The notes beneath the pieces are model-generated. The model ran no database searches and was not told the origin of the DNA. It saw only the letters and a list, made by a program, of their open reading frames with translations. Positions 17,757-27,574 of a stretch of 64,000 nucleotides of DNA are shown in pieces. This DNA comes from an uncultured Bacteroides sp. (GTDB taxonomy: Bacteria > Bacteroidota > Bacteroidia > Cytophagales > Cyclobacteriaceae), in the NCBI GenBank assembly GCA_902168185.1, contig CABHOV010000046.1, positions 894,223-958,222 on the forward strand, given 5' to 3'. Position 1 is the first letter of the stretch, and the number at the start of each line of letters is the position of its first letter. The position numbers were made by a program, and so were the translations under genes.

Positions 17757-19196
17757 CTACCAACTGCTGCTGGATCCGCCACCACCGGAACTACCGCCAC
17801 CCCAACTCCCTCCGGAGGAGCCGCCACTCGATGAACCTGAACTTCCGGAGGAAGAGCTTTCAACAAGCTGTGCGATAGTATACCGCGCCTTCTTCGTTTT
17901 CCCGCAAAACTTACAGGCATGAATGGACTCTCCAAAACCACTTGAAGAATAGGTGGCTTGCTCAATGGTCTGTTTGCTAACAAGACAATACGCAATGGTC
18001 TTGCATTTAGGACACGGCTGATATTTAGTGCGATGGTTCAGGTAATGCCACATTTCTGTGGATTGGCAGTTGCTACAGTGCCATACGTCATAATCTACAG
18101 AACGTAACTGTTCTTCCATCTGCATACCTTCGCTGAGGTATATATACTCTTCTTTTCCACGCAACTTTCGTAGCGCTCCTTGACATTGCTTGCAGTTACG
18201 TGAATGATCCCGATAAATGCGCTTGCGTACGAGGTGATAAGGAAAATAAAAGATAAACGGAAGCGGAAAGGCCAACGCCATGAAAAACCAAAACAGCTGT
18301 TGCTTCCGGATGAACTCGACAATCTCATGATACTGCTGTACTTCTGCAAAACGATTTATCACTTTTTTCATTCGCCACAAGCGATAAAAAAGTGTCACCA
18401 TAAAATATAGGTATAGCGATGCGCAACACAAGACTGCAGCATTTTCAACGGGACTAACACCAAACAACACAACGATAAATATTGGAATACCAACAAATAC
18501 TGTTAACCATGTAAAGCGACTCAAGCGCATTTCAGGATAAGGAGTATAGACTACTTTTTTGGAATCGGCAAAATTTCCGCTTACTGCTTTTACGATATAT
18601 ACTATCAGCGCAGCGGGTGCAACAAATACTAAAAGCAAGATTATAAAACCAGACCAGTTACTGGTTGAGTCACTTTCGGGCTCTGCAAGTTCAACTGCAT
18701 AGTCCGGGTTGGTTAAAACTTTTGACACTTCTTGTACCCCTGCCAGTATACCCGCATTGTAATTTTCGTTTTTAAACTCCGGCACCATCACCTCACGCTG
18801 AATACGCTTGCAAGTAATATCTGGTAATATACCCTCGAGTCCATACCCGGTATGAAAGCGAACCGTACGTTGATCTTTCACCAGCAACACCAGTAATCCA
18901 TTATCACGCTCCTTGTTTCCGATGCCCCACGTAGTAAAAAGCATTTGTGCGAAGTCAACTATATCTTGTTCACCAATGGATTCTACGATCACGACAGCAA
19001 CCTGGGCTGTAGTTCTCTTTTCAAGAGAGGCCAGTAAAGTATCGAGTTGAAAAACCGTTGTGGCATCCAGAATTTCATCAGGGTTTGAAACATAACTTCC
19101 ATTGATAAGCTTTTGATTTGGAATTGATTCAACCGTGGATTGTGCCGGCAACATCACCACGGAAACCAAAAAGAGTAAGGTTAGAATATATCGCAT
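17757..19196 (-). CDS. TPM-domain membrane protein with zinc-ribbon-like region and Gly/Ser tail
   Basis: A signal peptide (1-20) is followed by a TPM domain (about 30-165), with T-A-Q-V-A-V-V-I-V and G-N-K-E-R-D-N-G-L-L-V-L. Three or four transmembrane segments follow (about 180-325). The C-terminal region has four C-x-x-C pairs between about residues 340 and 445, as in two zinc ribbons. A tail of about 35 residues is almost only Gly, Ser and Trp. The TPM domain faces the periplasm. Family members such as YgcG and TLP18.3 are tied to membrane or photosystem repair, but the role of this protein is unknown. Confidence 0.8.
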   Translation of the reverse strand: MRYILTLLFLVSVVMLPAQSTVESIPNQKLINGSYVSNPDEILDATTVFQLDTLLASLEKRTTAQVAVVIVESIGEQDIVDFAQMLFTTWGIGNKERDNGLLVLLVKDQRTVRFHTGYGLEGILPDITCKRIQREVMVPEFKNENYNAGILAGVQEVSKVLTNPDYAVELAEPESDSTSNWSGFIILLLVFVAPAALIVYIVKAVSGNFADSKKVVYTPYPEMRLSRFTWLTVFVGIPIFIVVLFGVSPVENAAVLCCASLYLYFMVTLFYRLWRMKKVINRFAEVQQYHEIVEFIRKQQLFWFFMALAFPLPFIFYFPYHLVRKRIYRDHSRNCKQCQGALRKLRGKEEYIYLSEGMQMEEQLRSVDYDVWHCSNCQSTEMWHYLNHRTKYQPCPKCKTIAYCLVSKQTIEQATYSSSGFGESIHACKFCGKTKKARYTIAQLVESSSSGSSGSSSGGSSGGSWGGGSSGGGGSSSSW

Positions 19197-19404
19197 CGTT
19201 TATTTACTTACAGTTCGCTATCGCTGCACCTAAAAATTACTTCCTTTAACTTTATTGCCAGCTTTGACAAAGAAACGATATTACAGGACATAGTTTAAAA
19301 TATACGGGCAAAGAAAACGCTCCAAACATCTTCTCACAGAAGGATTCCTTACACCCGTTCCAAATGTATGGTTACTCTTTGTATATTTCCCTGACAAAGT
19401 TTTC

Positions 19405-21603
19405 GTGGCCTGGATTAAAATTGATTGTGTGAAACCTATATTCATATTAAATCTCTTCCTACAAGTAATATCAGCGAGCTGTGTGCTTGCAGTATTGTGT
19501 TCACCGTTACAGAGTATAGCACAGCAACGCTGTGGTATTGTTGAGCATACAAGTAACCTGCGAACAAATAAAGGTATCCCTGAAAACGATGCTCAATTTG
19601 AGCAGTGGCTTAACCATGCAACACAGCAAAGATTAAAGCTTGAAAAAAGTGGAAATAAAATTCAATCTGTATATCAAATTCCTGTAGTGGTGCACGTCAT
19701 TCACAATGGTGAATCGGTGGGCAATGGTACAAACATTCCCGAGGCCCAGGTGCTTTCGCAGATCCGTGTATTGAATGCAGACTATCAGCGTACCAACAAT
19801 GATGCAAGCAACACCCCTAGCGAGTTTCAATCTGTGGCCGGAAGCATGAGCATTGAGTTTGTGCTGGCGAAGAGAACTCCGGATGGTTTTCCAACCAATG
19901 GTATAGTACGCGCGAAAGGAACAAAATCTTCGTGGACTTCCAATGACGATGTCCAATTAAAAGCATTGAGCTATTGGCCCTCCGAAGATTACCTGAACAT
20001 TTGGGTTTGTAATCTTACCGACTACCTAGGCTATGCGCAGTTTCCGGTATCAGATATAGCAGGACTTCAGGAATACCAGGATGGATTAGCGGTAACGGAT
20101 GGCGCTGTGTTTGCGTACCGCGTGTTTGGCTCCATTGAAGACGGGGCCTTTAACTTAAACTCAAAGTATAACCGGGGCCGCACGGCAACCCATGAATTAG
20201 GACACTTCTTTGGCCTTCGGCATACGTGGGGAGATGATGGTGGGGCTAGTAGTTGCAGTGGAACTGATTACGTAAACGACACGCCCAACCAGGATACTGA
20301 AACTTATAACTGTCCGACACACCCACAGGCATCGTGTAACGTAACGAAAATGTTTCAGAACTACCTGGACTATACCGATGATGCTTGTATGAATCTTTTT
20401 ACAAAGGGCCAGGTGTCCCGAATGATTACAGTGCTAGAGAGCAGCCCACGAAGAGAATCATTGTTAACCTCACCCGGGTTGCTCGATCCAAATGCGGAAG
20501 GTAACGATCTGCTGATCGGAAAAGTGATTGCACCATCGCCTGTAACGTGTAGTGACCGCGTTGTGCCTAAACTATTGATCAAAGTAAATCATAGTATAGA
20601 GACTATAACATCTTTTACAATCACCTATAGTATAAACGATGTCTCCATAGAAGAAACATTTCCTGGCTACAACCTGGAGGAAGGTGACGAGGTCGAAATA
20701 TCCCTGCCAGAAATTCAATTGGTACCTGGGGAAAATACACTTTCGTTCGAAGTAAATAAACCGAATGAAGGCATCGACATCAATCCATTCAATAACACCA
20801 AATCTACATCGGCAATCATTAATACACAGCAAGATGTAGTGCCACTGCGGCAAGACTTTGAGCAAGCGTTTGAAGAGGCGTGGACAATCGCCAATCCTAT
20901 TGGTGGAATGAACTGGCAGGCTGTTGATCTGAGTGGTAATACAGCTATATATATGAATGCCTTTACCAATACTGTGGCAAACGATGAATCGTGGTTGGTG
21001 AGCCCGGTGTTGGATTTCACATCGTCAACAGAAGCGAGCATGTCGTTTGATCTTTCGTATGCTTACCGCTCCGGTAAATTTGATACATTCAAGGTGCTGG
21101 CGTCAAGAGATTGTGGCACTACATTCGACATTACCTTACTGGAACTCACCGGACCAACGATCGCTTCCCGCACGTCTACAACGGCATGGCAACCCGCATC
21201 CGCAGATGATTGGGAGGTGAATAAAAATATTTCACTGGAAGATCTCGCAGAAGAAGGTGAAGCACGTGTCGCGTTTGTTTTCACCAATCAGAATGGAAAT
21301 AATCTATACCTCGACAATATTGAATTTTTCCAGTACGAAAATCCAATAACGGTAAGCAGCAGACTTGCTGTGTCTCCGAACCCTGCTTCCGCAGAAGTAA
21401 GCGTCAGGCTGAACTTGCCACAGCGCGAAGATGCAACCGTAACGATAACCGATGTCATGGGAAAGATTGTCAGCAGTCAATCGATCCAGAATGGATTGAA
21501 CCAGAACTTTACTTTCCAGGTATATGGAATTAACCCAGGCCTATATCTCGTGTGGGTAAAGACTTCCTCCGGCAGCTGGTCATCGCGTTTGCTGGTGCAA
21601 TAA
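19405..21603 (+). CDS. secreted M43-type metalloprotease with T9SS sorting domain
   Basis: The 732-residue protein is a secreted zinc endopeptidase of the pappalysin-like M43 family. The catalytic H-E-x-x-H-x-x-G-x-x-H lies at residues 263-273, followed by W-G-D-D. Downstream is a jelly-roll/cleaved-adhesin-like region (about 480-640). The last 80 or so residues form a type A T9SS sorting domain, with S-P-N-P-A, V-T-I-T-D-V-M-G-K and G-L-Y-L-V. The first residues are hydrophobic and end in I-A-Q-Q, a signal peptide. The start is GTG at 19405. It is exported through the type IX system to the cell surface or medium. Confidence 0.87.
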   Translation: MAWIKIDCVKPIFILNLFLQVISASCVLAVLCSPLQSIAQQRCGIVEHTSNLRTNKGIPENDAQFEQWLNHATQQRLKLEKSGNKIQSVYQIPVVVHVIHNGESVGNGTNIPEAQVLSQIRVLNADYQRTNNDASNTPSEFQSVAGSMSIEFVLAKRTPDGFPTNGIVRAKGTKSSWTSNDDVQLKALSYWPSEDYLNIWVCNLTDYLGYAQFPVSDIAGLQEYQDGLAVTDGAVFAYRVFGSIEDGAFNLNSKYNRGRTATHELGHFFGLRHTWGDDGGASSCSGTDYVNDTPNQDTETYNCPTHPQASCNVTKMFQNYLDYTDDACMNLFTKGQVSRMITVLESSPRRESLLTSPGLLDPNAEGNDLLIGKVIAPSPVTCSDRVVPKLLIKVNHSIETITSFTITYSINDVSIEETFPGYNLEEGDEVEISLPEIQLVPGENTLSFEVNKPNEGIDINPFNNTKSTSAIINTQQDVVPLRQDFEQAFEEAWTIANPIGGMNWQAVDLSGNTAIYMNAFTNTVANDESWLVSPVLDFTSSTEASMSFDLSYAYRSGKFDTFKVLASRDCGTTFDITLLELTGPTIASRTSTTAWQPASADDWEVNKNISLEDLAEEGEARVAFVFTNQNGNNLYLDNIEFFQYENPITVSSRLAVSPNPASAEVSVRLNLPQREDATVTITDVMGKIVSSQSIQNGLNQNFTFQVYGINPGLYLVWVKTSSGSWSSRLLVQ

Positions 21604-21694
21604 CGTTGTCCTGTCTCATATGATTATCGTTCTTCGTAAATCATTCGACTCAATACAGGCATTTCACTATCTTTCGGCAAGAAATATTTTGTAG

Positions 21695-22780
21695 ATGCCT
21701 AAAAAGAAAAAAGTAGCCATCCTCTATGGAGGTCGCTCTGTAGAGCACGGTGTATCGGTCAATTCAGCCCGCAACATTTTTGAATTCATTGACAAGAAGA
21801 AGTTTGAACCCGTACCCATTGGTATCAGCACCACGGGCAAGTGGTATCTCACAGACGGTGTTAGCAAAAATGTAGAGAAGGGACAGCCGTTGGCTTTATT
21901 GCTGGATCCTGCCAAACCTGGCTTTATAATTCTTTCAAGTGGCGACCGCTTTAAGGTTGATATCATTTTTCCTGTTCTGCACGGCACCGATGGTGAGGAT
22001 GGCAGCATCCAGGGTATGATCAAAGCGATGGATCTTCCGATGGTCGGCACCAGTGTGCTGGGCTCTTCCATGGCGATGAATAAAATAGTAGCAAAGCGAT
22101 TACTGAAGGAAGCCGGACTACCGGTTACAAACTTCATGACGTTCCGCTATGATCAAAAAGACAAAATCAGTTTTAACGCGATCGCGAAAGAACTCGGCAC
22201 ACCGTTCATGTTGAAGTCGGCAAGCCTTGGTTCTTCTGTTGGCGTTTCGAAAGTGAAAACTAAAAATGATTTCAAGAATGCTGTAGAAGAAGCATTCAAG
22301 TATGACGATGAAATGATTGCCGAAGAGTATATCTCGGGTCGCGAGATAGAATGCGCTGTACTGGGTAACTATCCACCGGAAGCATCTTATCCGGGCGAAG
22401 TGGTAATCAGTAAAAATTATGAGTTCTATACCTTCGATGCCAAGTACGTTGACCCGGACGCTGTGCGCATTGATGTACCTGCAAAATTACCAAAGGCTGT
22501 CGCGGAAAAAATACGCAAGGCTTCTGTAAAAGCTTTCGAAGCATTGCACTGTGAAGACTTCTCACGCATCGATCTTTTCCTGGACAAAAAGGGGAATATC
22601 TATATCAATGAAATAAACAGTATCCCGGGCTTCACCAATTCCAGCATGTACCCTGTGATGTGGAAGGAACGCGGTGTTAGTTTTCCTGATCTGATTACAC
22701 GGCTGCTTAACCTCGCACAAGAGCGTTACGACCGTAGTAAGCGCATCGAACGTGGTTTTCAATCCGGATTGAAATTCTGA
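21695..22780 (+). CDS. ddl: D-alanine--D-alanine ligase
   Basis: This is an ATP-grasp enzyme making the D-Ala-D-Ala dipeptide for peptidoglycan. The N-terminal G-G-R-S-V-E-H-G-V-S-V-N-S-A keeps the first Glu of the family signature. The metal-binding E-I-N-S-I-P-G-F-T near residue 308 and the hinge G-S-S-V-G-V near residue 180 are typical. The length of 361 residues is normal. The PASTA gene lies 34 bp downstream in the same direction. Confidence 0.95.
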   Translation: MPKKKKVAILYGGRSVEHGVSVNSARNIFEFIDKKKFEPVPIGISTTGKWYLTDGVSKNVEKGQPLALLLDPAKPGFIILSSGDRFKVDIIFPVLHGTDGEDGSIQGMIKAMDLPMVGTSVLGSSMAMNKIVAKRLLKEAGLPVTNFMTFRYDQKDKISFNAIAKELGTPFMLKSASLGSSVGVSKVKTKNDFKNAVEEAFKYDDEMIAEEYISGREIECAVLGNYPPEASYPGEVVISKNYEFYTFDAKYVDPDAVRIDVPAKLPKAVAEKIRKASVKAFEALHCEDFSRIDLFLDKKGNIYINEINSIPGFTNSSMYPVMWKERGVSFPDLITRLLNLAQERYDRSKRIERGFQSGLKF

Positions 22781-22785
22781 TGCTG

Positions 22786-22793
22786 TATATTTG
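22786..22793 (+). promoter_or_regulatory. possible -7 promoter element before the PASTA gene
   Basis: TATATTTG matches the Bacteroidota -7 consensus TAnnTTTG and lies 21 bp before the start codon at 22815. No convincing -33 TTG is found at the right distance, so read-through from ddl may be just as important. Confidence 0.3.
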
Positions 22794-22814
22794 CGTTAAC
22801 TATCCTATCGAGAA

Positions 22815-23612
22815 ATGAAACTCTTCCCTGGCAAATTTGCTCCCAACACTCTGGGTGGTATACTGATCAGTCTTGCGCTGGCATTGGCTATCATTTTTGT
22901 ATTTATAGCGCTATACTTTTTTACATACCTGCCCAGCGTAACCAACCACGGTCAAAGCATTACTGTTCCGAATATTGAAGGCATGCAGGTAAAGGAGCTC
23001 GAAGATTTCCTGATAAGAAAAGATTTGCGCTATGAAGTCAGTGATTCAACATACTCTTCAAAATATCCTCCGCTCACGGTATTAAAACAATATCCGCATG
23101 CTGGCGCGAAAGTGAAACAAGGGAGAAAGATCTTCATCACGATCAACCATGTTACCGCCCCAACGGTACCGGTACCTAATCTGATCGATGGCTCTGTAGT
23201 AAATGCTGAAGCTGTACTGGCCAGCAATGAACTGAAGCGCGGAAGAATAGAACTTGTATCCGGCCCATTCAATGTGGTAAAAGAAATGAAATATCGCGGG
23301 GCAAAGATCGAACCCAACGTGCGCGTACCAAAAGGTTCTGTAATAGATCTCGTGGTAATGGACGGAGGAAAAGGAGATTACACCATGGATAATATGGTAG
23401 GACAGGAATTTGAAGATGCAAAAGTGTATATTTTGGGAGCCAATCTGAATCTTGGAACCGTAACGACTACAGATGATACGGTTGGCATCGTACCTGTGGT
23501 GATAAAACAAATACCTGAGGCTGGAGAAAAGATTAAGGCTGGTGATGTCGTTGATCTATGGATAGGAAAACCCGAATCCGTACCTTCCGATGAAGATGAC
23601 GAACAACTCTGA
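22815..23612 (+). CDS. membrane-anchored PASTA-domain protein
   Basis: One transmembrane helix (about residues 13-38) is followed by three PASTA repeats (about 50-110, 115-180 and 185-255). The repeats show V-P-N-I-E-G-M and V-P-N-L-I-D-G openings. PASTA domains usually bind muropeptides or stalled cell-wall precursors. Here no kinase or penicillin-binding domain is attached, so the protein is probably a cell-wall sensor or scaffold in the periplasm. It follows ddl and overlaps the next gene by 23 bp, which suggests a wall-related operon. The C-terminus is acidic. Confidence 0.88.
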   Translation: MKLFPGKFAPNTLGGILISLALALAIIFVFIALYFFTYLPSVTNHGQSITVPNIEGMQVKELEDFLIRKDLRYEVSDSTYSSKYPPLTVLKQYPHAGAKVKQGRKIFITINHVTAPTVPVPNLIDGSVVNAEAVLASNELKRGRIELVSGPFNVVKEMKYRGAKIEPNVRVPKGSVIDLVVMDGGKGDYTMDNMVGQEFEDAKVYILGANLNLGTVTTTDDTVGIVPVVIKQIPEAGEKIKAGDVVDLWIGKPESVPSDEDDEQL

Positions 23613-25584
23613 TCATAATAGCGCTACCGTTTTTCATAAAAAGGCCGTTCCCGGATGGCCTTCGAAATATCTTTATAGTATACTCTTCATTGCGCTTCTG
23701 TTCATTACAACGGATAGCCTGGGGCAATTAACGCTCGACTATGTCCAGCGCAGGTCGAAGGCTCGCCTCACGGCAACACCAACAGCACGAACAAAAGCAA
23801 CGACTCCCCTATCGCTTCCTTTCTGGGAAGACTTTTCTTTTACACCGATCAATATACCAGGCGATACCAATTCTAATTACCCACTGGATTCCCTCTGGCA
23901 CAACAGCAATAGTGTATGGATCAATGCTGGGGTTGGTATAAATGCTCCGAGTAAAAATGTAGCATCGTTTGACGGATTGGATGAACTCGGAATTCCTTAC
24001 TCAGATGCAATTCTCACAAACGGATTTCGGGACAGCCTTACTTCGCAGCCGATCGACATGAGTGAAACAAGTGTACCCGTGGGCGAACGGAATTCAGTTT
24101 TCTTCAGCTTCTTCTATCAGTGGCAGGGAAACGGAGAGCCTCCGGATCCAAATGATTTTCTCCAGGTAGAAATGAAAAACAGTTCAGGCAAATGGGAAAT
24201 TGTATTAACCATCATTCCGAAAGGAAGTATGAGCCGATCGGAGTTTTACGATACCATTATTCAAATACCGAACGACAACGCACGCTTCTTTCACAACCAA
24301 TTCAGATTTCGTTTTGAGAATTTTGGAAGAAAGTCAGGACCGTTTGACACGTGGAATATAGACTATATATACCTGGCCAAAAACCGGACATTGAGCAGCA
24401 ACTCTTTCCCGGATCGTGCTATCGCTTCGCAGGCAACACCGCTCTTCGGCAGATATACTGCTGCGCCACTGGAACATTTCCTGAAAACAGCACCATTTGA
24501 CAGTGTCGAGTTTGATGTTAAGAACTTAAAGAAGGCAGTAGCTGAGATTGCGATTGGATATGAAGCGAACATGACGTTCAGAAATTATGATGAGGGTACG
24601 TTTACTGACTATACCATTCCGTTTAGCGCTGGTGGTGTAGGACCCAATGGCGGATTGATGAACCCTTCGGAACGAGCACGCGTACGAATGGAAAATATAC
24701 CAGACACCAGTGATCCGCAGCAATTTAATCCTGCAGCAGACTCGATCGATATTGAACTTGACATCAAAGTTATCAGTGGTGACAACCTAGACAGTAGCAG
24801 ACCCAATTTTTTACCTATTGATTTTAGGATAAACGATACACTCTCCACAACCTATAGATTAAAAGACTACTACGCATACGATGATGGCACTGCCGAATAT
24901 GCGGCACGTCTTAATACTACAACTGATAAACTCGCTGTGGCCTTCGATATGCTCACCGATGTAGCGGATACACTTGTAGGCTTTGATATATACTTTCCTG
25001 ACTTTGGCTTAAACAGCAATCGCCTGGTAGATTTTTCAGTATATGAAGATAACAACGGTATGCCTGGCGATGCGATCTATACCATCTCCAGCTATAGCTT
25101 GCAAGTACAAGACGCCATCAACAAGTTTCAACGCGTCAAAATCATCGAGAATGTTCGGGTTCAAAACCGCTTTTATATAGGATATACATCTCCTTCTGTT
25201 CGCATCGGCCTTGACTATAGCAATAATACAGGCGATAAAATATTTGTAGACATTGGTAGTGGCTGGTATCAAAACACCGATATCAATGGAACGCTGATGA
25301 TTCGTCCTTTATTTGGGAAAGGTGAGCAAGGTCCCGTTACCGGAATTCCTGAAGAAGTCCTCACTATAGCAACGTATCCAAATCCAAACAACGGAGAGTT
25401 CTTTGTGGATAGAAAAATCGAAGTTCTGCAAATTATTAATGTAGCAGGGCAGCCTATTCGCTATTCCATTGAAACGGTTGGCGAACAACAACGCGTAAAT
25501 CTGCAGCAAACTACTCCAGGGCTATATATCCTTAAAATCAAAAAAGGAAATTCAGTAGCAGCTCATAAAATTATCGTACGGTAG
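23590..25584 (+). CDS. secreted protein with type A T9SS sorting domain
   Basis: The 664-residue protein has a signal-like hydrophobic stretch near residues 27-45. A large beta-rich region of the jelly-roll type follows, and no enzyme motif was recognised. The C-terminal 75 residues are a type A T9SS sorting domain, with Y-P-N-P-N-N-G-E-F, V-L-Q-I-I-N-V-A-G-Q and G-L-Y-I-L-K. It should be carried across the outer membrane and attached to the surface. The start overlaps the PASTA gene by 23 bp in another frame. The ATG at 23596 is a second possible start. Confidence 0.83.
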   Translation: MKMTNNSDHNSATVFHKKAVPGWPSKYLYSILFIALLFITTDSLGQLTLDYVQRRSKARLTATPTARTKATTPLSLPFWEDFSFTPINIPGDTNSNYPLDSLWHNSNSVWINAGVGINAPSKNVASFDGLDELGIPYSDAILTNGFRDSLTSQPIDMSETSVPVGERNSVFFSFFYQWQGNGEPPDPNDFLQVEMKNSSGKWEIVLTIIPKGSMSRSEFYDTIIQIPNDNARFFHNQFRFRFENFGRKSGPFDTWNIDYIYLAKNRTLSSNSFPDRAIASQATPLFGRYTAAPLEHFLKTAPFDSVEFDVKNLKKAVAEIAIGYEANMTFRNYDEGTFTDYTIPFSAGGVGPNGGLMNPSERARVRMENIPDTSDPQQFNPAADSIDIELDIKVISGDNLDSSRPNFLPIDFRINDTLSTTYRLKDYYAYDDGTAEYAARLNTTTDKLAVAFDMLTDVADTLVGFDIYFPDFGLNSNRLVDFSVYEDNNGMPGDAIYTISSYSLQVQDAINKFQRVKIIENVRVQNRFYIGYTSPSVRIGLDYSNNTGDKIFVDIGSGWYQNTDINGTLMIRPLFGKGEQGPVTGIPEEVLTIATYPNPNNGEFFVDRKIEVLQIINVAGQPIRYSIETVGEQQRVNLQQTTPGLYILKIKKGNSVAAHKIIVR

Positions 25585-25594
25585 TAAATATACT

Positions 25595-26746
25595 CTACCC
25601 ATTTCCTCCCACGACCTCAATCACCAACGGCGTAGGACTAAAGCAAAGTATAAAGATCAGCAAAGTGATCCAGCCAAGGATAACCCGCTTCGGATCGAGA
25701 GGCATCTCTATTTCACTTGGCGGATGTTCAATGCCTACAAAGCGGCTCACGATAAATCCGAACAACAACCAACCTGAATAACCATTGATTTGCGGGAAGC
25801 CCCAGCTTATAACAAATTGTGCTGCGAATAATATCAACGCATACATGATGCGATCGCGCTTTGATACCTTTAATGCCGCGAAGCACGAGTAGTAAAACAA
25901 GACCAATGCCGGTACAGCCCACAGTAAGGTTGTCTGCGGGAGAGTTGGTGTCACCAGTCCTAGTCCCGAGTAAAAGGTAAGCAACAGAAAAAATATAGTA
26001 GCAATCAACTTATGTCCACGCGAACCGAATAGCCCATACGTTACGTGGCCGCCATCGAGTTGTCCAATGGGAAGCAAGTTCATGCTGGTGAAGAAGAGTG
26101 CTATAAAACCCGCCAGTAAAAACGGATAGTGCATCAGTTCATGCGGATTTGGAATGCGCGATGGATCAGCAATAAATTTCTCGCAAAACATATACAGCAG
26201 GTTGTCCCCTATCTGTAAATCAAGAGCGCTATGATCCTTCATATACTCTGGTGTATATACATGCTTCGCGTAATCCAATCCGAATTGTTTATACTCGGGG
26301 TGAAAATTAAAAACATACTCTGCAGGAGGTAATGTTGCAAAGCCATAGACTATAATTGCCAGTGCCAGTATAAATCCGGCCAGTGGTCCGGCAAGACCTA
26401 TATCAAAATGCTGGCGGTTTGATCGCACCTTTTCTTCAATTCTGATCACGGCACCAAGCGTACCGATCGAAGGAATTATAGGATTGGGAGGAAACGGAAT
26501 ATAGTATGGCAATGATGCGCGTATCTTGTGATACATCGCCGTAAAGTAATGGCCAAACTCATGCACGGTTAATATCAGCAGGAAAGGAATTGAAAACTGC
26601 ATCCCGTTCAGAAAATCATTCCAGGTATATTCTCCGTAGAAAATACTTTTCCCGAAACACCATTCAGCACCTGCAAAAGTTGTCGTGATAAAGCTGGCTA
26701 TAAATAATCCAACCTGAATTAAAACTGTGCGCGTTTTACTAGGCAT
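25595..26746 (-). CDS. site-2 protease-like M50 membrane metalloprotease
   Basis: This 383-residue polytopic protein has the zinc motif H-E-F-G-H at residues 62-66 in a membrane segment. The second metal-binding segment is N-L-L-P-I-G-Q-L-D-G-G-H. Both match S2P/M50 proteases, which cut substrates inside the membrane. Unlike RseP no PDZ domain is evident. About eight hydrophobic segments are seen. The gene overlaps the HAD gene upstream by 8 bp, so the two are probably cotranslated. The substrate is unknown. Confidence 0.88.
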   Translation of the reverse strand: MPSKTRTVLIQVGLFIASFITTTFAGAEWCFGKSIFYGEYTWNDFLNGMQFSIPFLLILTVHEFGHYFTAMYHKIRASLPYYIPFPPNPIIPSIGTLGAVIRIEEKVRSNRQHFDIGLAGPLAGFILALAIIVYGFATLPPAEYVFNFHPEYKQFGLDYAKHVYTPEYMKDHSALDLQIGDNLLYMFCEKFIADPSRIPNPHELMHYPFLLAGFIALFFTSMNLLPIGQLDGGHVTYGLFGSRGHKLIATIFFLLLTFYSGLGLVTPTLPQTTLLWAVPALVLFYYSCFAALKVSKRDRIMYALILFAAQFVISWGFPQINGYSGWLLFGFIVSRFVGIEHPPSEIEMPLDPKRVILGWITLLIFILCFSPTPLVIEVVGGNG

Positions 26747-27368
26747 GGAAGTAATCGATTATGTGATTGGGTGTAATCACATGCACGGTTTGAATTCCCA
26801 ACGCATGTGCACCTCCTATGTTATCTGCATTATCATCCAGGAAAAGTGTTTCCTGGGGTTTCAGATTATTCTCTTCCAGCACCTGTTCAAATATATCTGT
26901 ATCGGGCTTACGCTTTTTCATATAGTGTGAATAGTACGTCTTATGAAAATAACGGTCGAGAGATTTCTCACCAAAAACCGGAGTCAGGATCTGATCATTG
27001 ATATAGTTAAGGTGAATGTTATTCGTATTACTCAACAGGTAAACATTGAATTTCTGTTTGAGCGTGAGCAGTAAATCGAGTTTTTGTCGGGGTATACCCA
27101 GCAGCATGGCATTCCAGCTTGCGTCCAATGTAGCATCGTCTACCTTAACCGAATATAAGTCACAAACAAATGAACGGAATTCATCGTCTTCTATTTCACC
27201 CTTTTCATAATCCAGAAAACCTTTCGAAGATATGAAGAGCTCTTTTACTTTTTCTTTCTTAAGACCAGAGATCTCGGCAAATGATTGAAGTGTATGATCT
27301 ACTGAAAGATCCAATATCACACCACCCAGATCGAAAATGAGATTTTTAATAGAAGAATCCTGCGCCAC
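26739..27368 (-). CDS. HAD-superfamily phosphatase
   Basis: The 209-residue protein starts with the HAD motif I F-D-L-G-G-V-I, in which the nucleophile is Asp13. Motif II is L-L-S-N-T-N near residue 115, and motif IV is L-F-L-D-D-N-A-D-N near residue 175. It belongs to the subfamily IA type with a helical cap. The second Asp of motif I is replaced by Gly, as in several subfamily IA members related to YihX. The substrate is likely a small phosphometabolite. It overlaps the M50 protease gene by 8 bp. Confidence 0.87.
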   Translation of the reverse strand: MAQDSSIKNLIFDLGGVILDLSVDHTLQSFAEISGLKKEKVKELFISSKGFLDYEKGEIEDDEFRSFVCDLYSVKVDDATLDASWNAMLLGIPRQKLDLLLTLKQKFNVYLLSNTNNIHLNYINDQILTPVFGEKSLDRYFHKTYYSHYMKKRKPDTDIFEQVLEENNLKPQETLFLDDNADNIGGAHALGIQTVHVITPNHIIDYFHA

Positions 27369-27496
27369 AAAACTTGTATTTGATATGAGATGCTAAAATA
27401 AGAAAAGGTTGCTATCAACGGCCAACTTTTCTTTTAATGGAATGGATGAGATTACGATGCGACTTTTAACATGTATGCACTCTTCAAAATGAGCAA

Positions 27497-27526
27497 CAAA
27501 AAACCCCTGGTTTGCACCAGAGGTTT
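27497..27526 (-). terminator. terminator of the lipoprotein gene
   Basis: On the minus strand AAACC-x-CTGGT (516-526 half) pairs with 501-511, with one mismatch and a short loop, followed by a T-run. It lies about 50 bp after the stop of the gene at 27575. Confidence 0.65.
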
Positions 27527-27574
27527 CCGTTCTCCAAACGTACTTTTGCCTGACGTCAGATCACTGAGAAGATT

